From Symbiodinium natans (Eukaryota; Sar; Dinophyceae; Suessiales; Symbiodiniaceae), in NCBI GenBank assembly GCA_905221605.1, contig CAJNDS010002773.1, forward strand, positions 136,367-198,366: a DNA stretch of 62,000 nt, given 5' to 3'. The translations under genes were made by a program, and so were the position numbers. Below the pieces are notes generated by a model. The model ran no database searches, was not told where the DNA came from, and saw nothing but the letters and a program-made list of their open reading frames with translations. Shown in pieces: positions 56,262 through 62,000 of this stretch (positions are counted from its first letter, which is position 1; each line of letters opens with the position of its first letter).

Positions 56262-58446
56262 ACCCTCAAGCAGGCGGCTCCTTCGTGGTCAGCTCCACCA
56301 CCGAGCCACACTTGCTGGTCTTCATTTGGATCCGTTTCCTTAGGGTTTAGGGTTTAGGGTTTGGGGTTTGGGGTTTGGGGTTTAGGGTTTTGGGTCCCCT
56401 AACCCACTCTCAGGTCGATGAACCATATACCCAACTCAGACCAAGTCAAAGCCTTCTAGACTCAAAACCCCCAAACCCTGAACCCTGTTTAAAGGACCCT
56501 AAACCCCTTTAAGGGAGCAGACGCTGACAAAACCCAAAACCCTGGCATGGGGGTAGTTCGAGTGTTGGGCTTGGGGTTCAGGGTTCAGGGCTCAGGGTTG
56601 GGCTTCAGGAAACTTTTGCAGTTGGATGGGTTGGGGGCCCTATACCCTAAACCCTAAACCCTACGTACACCCTAAACCCTAAACCCTAAACCCTAAACCC
56701 TGAACCCCAAGGACACTCCAGCAGCCCAGCTTCATGCCCTCCACTTGGAGCTTCATGTAGTGCGGCTCCGCACTGAGGGTCACCTCACACATGGGGGGGC
56801 TTGCTTAGAAGACTCCAGGGTTTAGGGTCCAGGGTTTAGGGTTTAGGGTTTAGGAGCTTTAGGCTTCAAAGCTTGCTGACTGTGACCTACAAACATGACG
56901 CGAACTTCCATCAGGTCACCATGTCCAGATTCTTGAAGACGCTGTCCGGAAGCGTCGAAACCAGCTGCTTCCCCTGCAGTGCTTGCGCCACCTGCTTAGG
57001 GACTTAGAGTGCTGCATGCGAACACCAAACTTCCGTCGCCCGCAGGTTGGCTGTATATCTGGCAGGGCCAGGAGCCTGGTACGAAGCCAGTTGCTCGACC
57101 CTTTTTTCTGTGACCACACTTTGTGTGTGTGTGTGGTGGGGACCTTGCCAACGGACCTGCGACTCTTCGTTGCTGTCGGGTGCTTCGGGTGCTTGGCTGA
57201 CACAATCAATCCTTCCGAAGGCAAGTTCCTTTGCATAAAGAAGTCCCTACCCCACACCCTCTTATTTGCCCCCTCCCCCAGCCAAAAGCATGCATGCAAA
57301 ACATGCGCATAGGTGATAAAATGCCCTTCAGTACACTGAGGCGCGAAACGGACAAGCTTAACGGGGCCTAACGAGCTCCTCGCTGGGGCAGATTGGAAGG
57401 AAACTTGAAACTACCTGCCCAGCACCTGCAGAATCGGCGAACTGCTCTGGAGGCGGCGGCAGGTTGTGTTGCCCGGGCATGTCCTCTAGCGAGGCATCTC
57501 GACCAACAACAGGGCCAGAACAAAAACTCCTAAGCCCTAGAGGGCCCTGAAGGTTGCATGGTGTGCGTTGGGATGCTCTCCCTTATACTAACAGTCCTAT
57601 AATAGGGATTCTCGTACCCCCTACTATAATCCTCATTAATGACTGTATAAGGGGGGAACATCCCAAGGCGTGCGCATGGACTGAAAGGCCCGGGATCGGA
57701 GTCAGCGTGCCGCGCGTCACCAGCGTGCCATCCGGCAGAACATCAAAGGCAGAGCTGGCCACCTCGGGCACTTTCGGGGTTTGGGGTTTATAGGGTTGAT
57801 AGGGTTTGTAGGGTTTATAGGGTTTATAGGGTTTATAGGGTTTATAGGGTTTATAGGGTTTATAGGGTTTATGGGGTTTATGGGGTTTATCGGGTTTATA
57901 GGTTTTATGGGGTTTATAGGGTTTATAGGGTTCATAGGGTTTATAGGGTTTAGGGTGTCTAGGATGTAGTGCTCAGCAGCTCCAACACGGGGTTAGGAAT
58001 CGACAGTCTGCGCCTCAAGTGACAGAGACAACAAGGCTCGATGCACGCACTGCGGGTGTGGTTGTTGAGAGGAGCGTGCACTCCGCTACCACTGAGCTAC
58101 AAGGCGTGCTACCCAACCAACTGCGCAGGAGCTGTAGCTAGTGCATGGAACCACCGCACGGCGACCAATTTGCGCCGTGGCTACGAACTACCGAAGTGCA
58201 AGCATCACTGGAAAGACCCTCAACACGAAAGCCCTAAAAAAAAAGGTGGCCGTCTCAAAAAAAGAGATTTAAAAAACAATATGCGAGCGAGGCCACCTTC
58301 ATGACTTCCCCACCTGCAGCCTGCATGACGCCATCATCCCTGCTCCTCATCTCCTTGGCCATGTCCACGGCAGCGTACGAGAGCACGAACATTCCGCAAA
58401 GCAAGAGCACGATCACGATGGACAGTCCGACGACAATCTTCTTCAT
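56262..58446 (-). CDS. Six-exon gene: membrane-anchored secreted-type protein, unknown family
   Basis: Exon 1 (58,297-58,446, 50 codons) starts MKKIVVGLSIVIVLLLCGMF, a single N-terminal membrane anchor or signal, and ends GGEVMK. Exon 2 (57,762 down to about 57,690) continues VASSAFDVLPDGTLVTRGTL. Exon 3 (about 57,529-57,415) reads VVGRDASLEDMPGQHNLPPP and EQFADSAGAGQ. Exon 4 (56,991-56,920) reads VAQALQGKQLVSTLPDSVFK + NLDM. Exon 5 (56,783-56,706) reads VTLSAEPHYMKLQVEGMKLG + CWSVLG. A last piece (to 56,262) reads RIQMKTSKCGSVVELTTKEP + PA and stops. Exons 1-2, 3-4 and 4-5 join in phase 0 with direct repeats at the junctions. The exon 2-3 and 5-6 joins are not settled. The protein probably enters the secretory route, with most of it on the non-cytoplasmic side. 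Confidence 0.6.
57570..57664. mobile_element. Hairpin element, family II, copy 2 (in intron 2)
   Basis: Left end GGGATGCTCTCCCTTATACT pairs with right end TATAAGGGGGGAACATCCC; an internal GACTGT / ACAGTC pair extends the stem. CGCAC-type motifs flank both sides. It lies between exons 2 and 3 of the 56-58 kb gene. Confidence 0.75.
57785..57957. repeat. Array of GGGTTTATA nonamers
   Basis: About 17 units of a nonamer related to the telomere repeat with ATGGGGTTT and GGGTTGATA variants. On the coding strand (CCCTATAAA) it lies at the 3' end of intron 1, about 22 bases before exon 2. Confidence 0.9.
58035..58102 (-). other. tRNA-like remnant or tRNA-derived SINE head
   Basis: On the minus strand, TAGCTCAGTGGTAG is a perfect tRNA A-box / D-arm sequence. 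About 40 bases later GTGCATCGAGCC resembles a degenerate B-box. A stem GGAG(TGCACG)CTCC sits where an anticodon arm would be. Pairing of the D- and acceptor stems is poor, so a functional tRNA is unlikely. It lies inside intron 1 of the 56-58 kb gene. Confidence 0.45.
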
Positions 58447-58898
58447 GAGCCGGCCTCGCGAGGTCTTGCAAGCACTCAAGTTTTAAAGCATCCGACAGTA
58501 TATACCAAGTTCAACCAGAAGCTCTCGTTCAACACACCTTGGTCGCTTGCCTGTTCGGTCATGCCCTATGAGCCATGGAGCCTGAGACTCTTGCATGAAA
58601 TATTGTTAAAAGTTGGAGTTGCATGACTCATCTGGACCTTTTGAAGTTGAAGTCAGCACGAAATGCAAGCAAGAAAAACAGGCTTGGGGCTTTGAAGTTG
58701 GGGTTTAAATTTAGGATTTGGGGATTGAGGCTTAGGAGCTGGGGTGTTGGGTTTTGGGGTTTTGGGTCCAGGTCGATGAGCTGGGGTTTAGGGTAGTTTA
58801 GGGAGAGTTCAAGGTTTTCATAGGATTTAGGGGGGGTTTATAATTAAGGTTGAGGGTGCGGGACTTAAGAAGTCAAGGAACCCTAAACCCTAAACCCT

Positions 58899-59576
58899 TC
58901 ACATTGCGCCTTCGTCCTGGATCTTCTTGTAGGCCTTGGCAGCAGCGGAGAGCTCCGACACGTTCACCGCGCCGCTGCCGTCTGTGTCCCACTCCTTTGA
59001 AGAGTTTTGTTATGTTTTGCTTGCGAAACTTGAAGGGATATTCGAGAGTCAAGGATTTTCAAGGGCTTTGCCCTTTGATTGATGAGTGTCTACAGGATTA
59101 CAATCAAGGTGAAATATATGCGAATTGGAGAAAACCAGGCTGAGACTTGCGCCTAAAACCCCATTCCCCAAGGCGGATATAGTTATCTACCTCGCCTTCA
59201 TGACATCCTGGATGCGCGGGGGCAGGTGGCTGTACTCGAGCTCATCGTGGTCTTTGTTCTTGTCGTGCAAGAGTTTCACCAAGAGGTTCAGGCCGTTTTT
59301 GAGTTCGCTGTGAGTCAGCTGATGGTTTGCACTCCCGAAGTTCTCGTTGATCACGTCCAAGACTTCGGACACTTCTTGAACATTTTCGGCATCGACACAG
59401 CCATCGCCATCAAGGTCCATCTGGCGTAGAAGCTGCTTCACATTCGCGGACAGGTCCAAGTCACTTATGGCCACCTCCTTTCCATCGGCCGTCCGCAACG
59501 TCATGTCGCTGAAGGACACGCCCGCGTCTGCAACAACCTCCGCCGCAAGCTCCGATTCCTTCAAAGGCTTCGGCAT
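58899..59576 (-). CDS. EF-hand calcium-binding protein, 158 aa, two exons
   Basis: Exon 1 (59,196-59,576, 127 codons) starts MPKPLKESEL and exon 2 (58,899-58,994, 31 codons) ends KKIQDEGAM and TGA. The join ATGAAG|GC...AAAG|GAGTGG restores a complete EF-hand loop, so the 201-nt intron uses a GC donor. Loops: residues 54-65 (DLDGDGCVDAEN, Asn instead of Glu at position 12), a degenerate one at about 105-116 (DKNKDHDELEYS), and a canonical one at about 130-141 (DTDGSGAVNVSE). It probably acts as a soluble Ca2+ sensor or buffer; the partner is unknown. The ATG has an upstream CTGCAG that would suit spliced-leader addition. Confidence 0.8.
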
Positions 59577-59579
59577 GGC

Positions 59580-60420
59580 TCTGCAGGTACTGGAGGCTGA
59601 GGCAAAAGGAAGTCCGACTTGAACTGTGTGTGGGCCAAATGCTCAACCGAAAACATTCGGTTTTGAAAAACCGTTGGACTGGCTCGGGGACATCTGCGAG
59701 AGTCTACAAGGCCTTCACCACCATGTCTGCCTGCGGCCTATCTCAAGTACTCGAACCCAGCAGTGCACCCGATGCCCGACTCCGCACGTTGGAGAACTTT
59801 CGGGAGCCCCAAGTCTTCAAACAGATTGCCGCGGAACTTTCAGGAAACTCATGCCAAAACTCTCTTTAAAACTATATGCTACAAGAACCGACACAGTTGC
59901 GCTGCAGCAAACCAATCCCTGGCAAAGCTGCAGCCTTCCGCCGTCTGCGTCAAGTGGAAGCATGGCTCCATGCCTCTTGCTTTCAATCCGGTTCGCTTCA
60001 AGATGGACGGGAGATGGAAGGGCATGTAATTGTAAGTGGCCAAGGTCAGAGCAGGATATGATGTGCACGGAATATGGACTAAATATGAGCAAACTCGCCC
60101 TGTTTTAGCCTTTCGTGACGTCTTGTGGGCCATGAAGCATAAGCCACAAGCCCACTCAACTTCCCACGTCCACCTGCTAGCCCTGTAGTGAAACGACCGC
60201 CGTTCGAAGTGATCAAAGTGCTGTAAAAATGTCACGGGCCGAATGACACAAAAGTCTCTGGCCCGCTCGGCCAAAAAACACAACACTCCCATTGGTGAAA
60301 GGACCTGCGCTCGCACCCAAGATCGCTTTGCAAGCCTGGTCAGCACAGCTGAAGCGGAATGCCTTAAACTGGATATTTCAAATTTCATCCATTAAAAAAA
60401 AAGGCCTCTCGAGCTCTATC
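59580..60420. other. Intergenic region between EF-hand and cupin-like genes
   Basis: Frames of up to 170 codons are open on both strands (plus 59,626-60,108, minus 59,879-60,388), but they overlap each other and neither has domain-like or strongly biased texture. I regard the stretch as intergenic, although a further exon cannot be excluded. Confidence 0.4.
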
Positions 60421-60423
60421 GCC

Positions 60424-61479
60424 CTACTTCACGAACTCTGTGCGGAGGATCTTGCCCTCGGTTTTGATCTGACATAACAGGCTGAAGATATAGTCCACCA
60501 TCTCCCAGCTGCTCGTCGCTGTTTCAAGCACCAGGGGATGAACTTTCCCGGCGTAGTTCAGCCGTATGGAAAGACCCCAGGGCTGCGCCCCAGGCATGTT
60601 CACGAAATGATGCAGGCAGGCAGAATTGCTGAAGACCAGCACCGAGTTCTCCTTCAAGATCCCTGTGTACCTGGCATATCTGGAGAGCGTCGAACCATCT
60701 GCCGCGATGAGGTAATCCTTGCTGTAGACCATCGGCATCTTCTGAGAGGCGCTCCTGGTCCAAATCTGAACGCTCTTGCTGCCTCGGGCCATGTAATACA
60801 CGTTCACGGAGCCGTTGGACGCATCCACATGTGGCCCTGACGTAGCGTAGTTTCCCAGGAACCAGAAAGGCCACATCACGCGACGGTGCCAAGGCAGAGG
60901 AAGGAGCATCTGCACAAGCTGGTCCAGCTTCCCGTACTTTCTCAGCCATCGGTCAGGCCTCACGATCAAAAACTCCTCATCTGGGCTCTGCTCCTGCCTA
61001 GTTCATGGTTGGGATCCTCTTAAACTTTAAATTCTCTTCCTTTTTGGGTTTACGCACCCTGAAAATTGTAAAAGTGGTACCCAACTATGACAAAGTTGCA
61101 AGGCTTTGGATAAGTAGCTCTCGGTCTCCGTGCAGACCTCCTCAGGGAGCAGGGGCTGGTGTGTGGGCCATTGGATCAGGAATGGGACGTCCTCAGCAAT
61201 CAGTTGCCGCATCCTCTTCACATCAGCACCATCCTTCGGTGGGGCAAAAACCGGCATGTCGACGATCAACTCCTCTGTGTCCTTCACTTGAAACTTGTAC
61301 CACAAGTAGTCCCAAAGCGCTTTGAGCCACAGCGCCAAGCGCAAGACTGACTTCGCGACACAGACGCAGATGCCAGGAGACCTCCCAGTCGTTGCTCCTT
61401 GGCCTTCTTGGCCCACTTGCCTCGAAATGTCCGGGTCCCAGGCCTCAGACTGAATCGTGGGCAACTCCAGGGACGCCAT
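60424..61479 (-). CDS. Cupin/JmjC-like (2-oxoglutarate oxygenase-type) protein, 303 aa, two exons
   Basis: Exon 1 (61,138-61,479) starts MASLELPTIQSEAWDPD and ends LLPEE; exon 2 (60,424-60,993) begins EQSPDEEFLIVRPDRW. Both borders are phase 0 (GAG|GTCTGC, GCAG|GAG). The core GPHVDASNGSVNVYYMARGS at about residues 167-186 fits the Fe(II)-binding HxD (His169, Asp171) of cupin-8/JmjC-like folds, with ARGSKSVQIW in the place of the usual G-x-K-x-W/F strand. A distal His pair (CLHHFVN, about 242-243) could be the third metal ligand. A hydrophobic stretch (about 35-60, KSVLRLALWLKALWDYLW) may anchor it to a membrane. The likely role is hydroxylation of a protein or small molecule; the substrate is unknown. 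The stop is at 60,424. Confidence 0.7.
60994..61137 (-). mobile_element. Intron formed by family I element, copy 1
   Basis: The 144-nt intron of the cupin-like gene is largely related to 47,145-47,276 and 5,332-5,410. It runs from GTCTGCACGG to ACCATGAACTAGGCAG on the minus strand. The element therefore supplies most of the intron, with the acceptor AG just beyond its CTAGG end. Confidence 0.65.
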
Positions 61480-62000
61480 GACCGGGGACGAGCTGCTTCG
61501 GCTACCTCTAGCTTTCAGTCGGCTGAGCCTGGATCAGAGGCCAGGAAGTCGCACCAAACGGGGCCCAAGGTGGACCTGGTGACCTCTGCTTCCCAATCAC
61601 AAACCAACACACGTGACGCGTAGCTTCCTTGCTGGGAGTGCTTGGGCTGGCCAACGGACTGTGTCAGCAACTCTATCTCGAAGTCAAACTCTCTGACCCC
61701 TTCTTACTTGAAGCTTTGGTACTTTAGAATCCAAAGTTTAGATTCGGGTCGTCAAACATGCAAAAAGACGGGCGACGTCGAAGTTTCAGGAGTTCTGATG
61801 GGCATCAGGGGAGCGTGGCTAAGTTGAGAGGCGACTTGGCTACCAATTGGGATTCGGGTTTGGGGCTCAAGGTTTGAGTTGCGCACTTTAGGGCTCTACG
61901 CTACGCCGACATCCCTACGGCCCTACCTACCGCCAACCAGGCGACACCCCTACCACCTGCGCCGAAGATCCTAACTATAAGCTGTCCCCGCCGTGAAGGC
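61480..62000. other. No recognisable gene
   Basis: Upstream region of the cupin-like gene. No motif resembling a known core promoter was recognised, and no convincing frame is present. Confidence 0.4.

Noticed and set aside
59626-60388. Overlapping 160-170 codon frames on both strands
   Set aside because: They are mutually exclusive, have no motif and lie in the gap between two well-supported genes.

Overview
The window looks like nuclear DNA of a dinoflagellate. The evidence is: (i) plant/alveolate-type telomere-like repeat (TTTAGGG / CCCTAAA) scattered in both orientations through almost every non-coding stretch; (ii) low gene density with genes broken into short exons; (iii) introns that follow an AG|G rule at both ends and use GC, and possibly GA, as well as GT donors; (iv) most plausible genes on the same (minus) strand. 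No bacterial or organellar gene was seen. The dinoflagellate assignment is an inference, and genus is not resolvable from the sequence alone.

Layout. 1-12.9 kb is largely non-coding: homopolymer G/C tracts, a polypyrimidine tract, telomere-like repeat and two small exon candidates (7.3 kb, 9.5-10.1 kb). 13.0-13.9 kb carries part of an LCAT/PDAT-type lipase/acyltransferase. 15-32 kb is a repeat quarter with three related copies of a roughly 1-3 kb duplicated block (one inverted), smaller duplicated segments, hairpin elements and isolated exon candidates. 33-35 kb holds a multi-exon minus-strand gene with apparent frame breaks. 38-44 kb has more duplicated blocks, microsatellites and a multi-exon gene at 41.1-42.2 kb. 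45.8-46.9 kb is an uninterrupted multi-pass membrane protein. 48.6-51.3 kb and 53.4-54.5 kb hold split genes of unknown function, separated by a 20-copy minisatellite and pure telomere-like arrays. 56.3-61.5 kb is the best coding block: three minus-strand genes in a row, namely a split gene for a membrane-anchored secreted-type protein, a two-exon EF-hand protein, and a two-exon cupin/JmjC-like protein.

The most interesting signal is how introns seem to be built. Several introns are bounded by short direct repeats that overlap the splice sites, like target-site duplications. Some consist of elements found elsewhere in the window (one intron at 60,994-61,137 is related to free copies at 47.1 kb and 5.3 kb; another at 30,491-30,586 has inverted ends and relatives at 44.5 and 45.0 kb). 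Others are filled by telomere-like repeats, sometimes right up to the splice junction. Read together this suggests introner-like mobile elements plus telomere-repeat seeding of introns. All exon models here were inferred by eye from frame, protein texture and splice dinucleotides; no transcript or database evidence was available.
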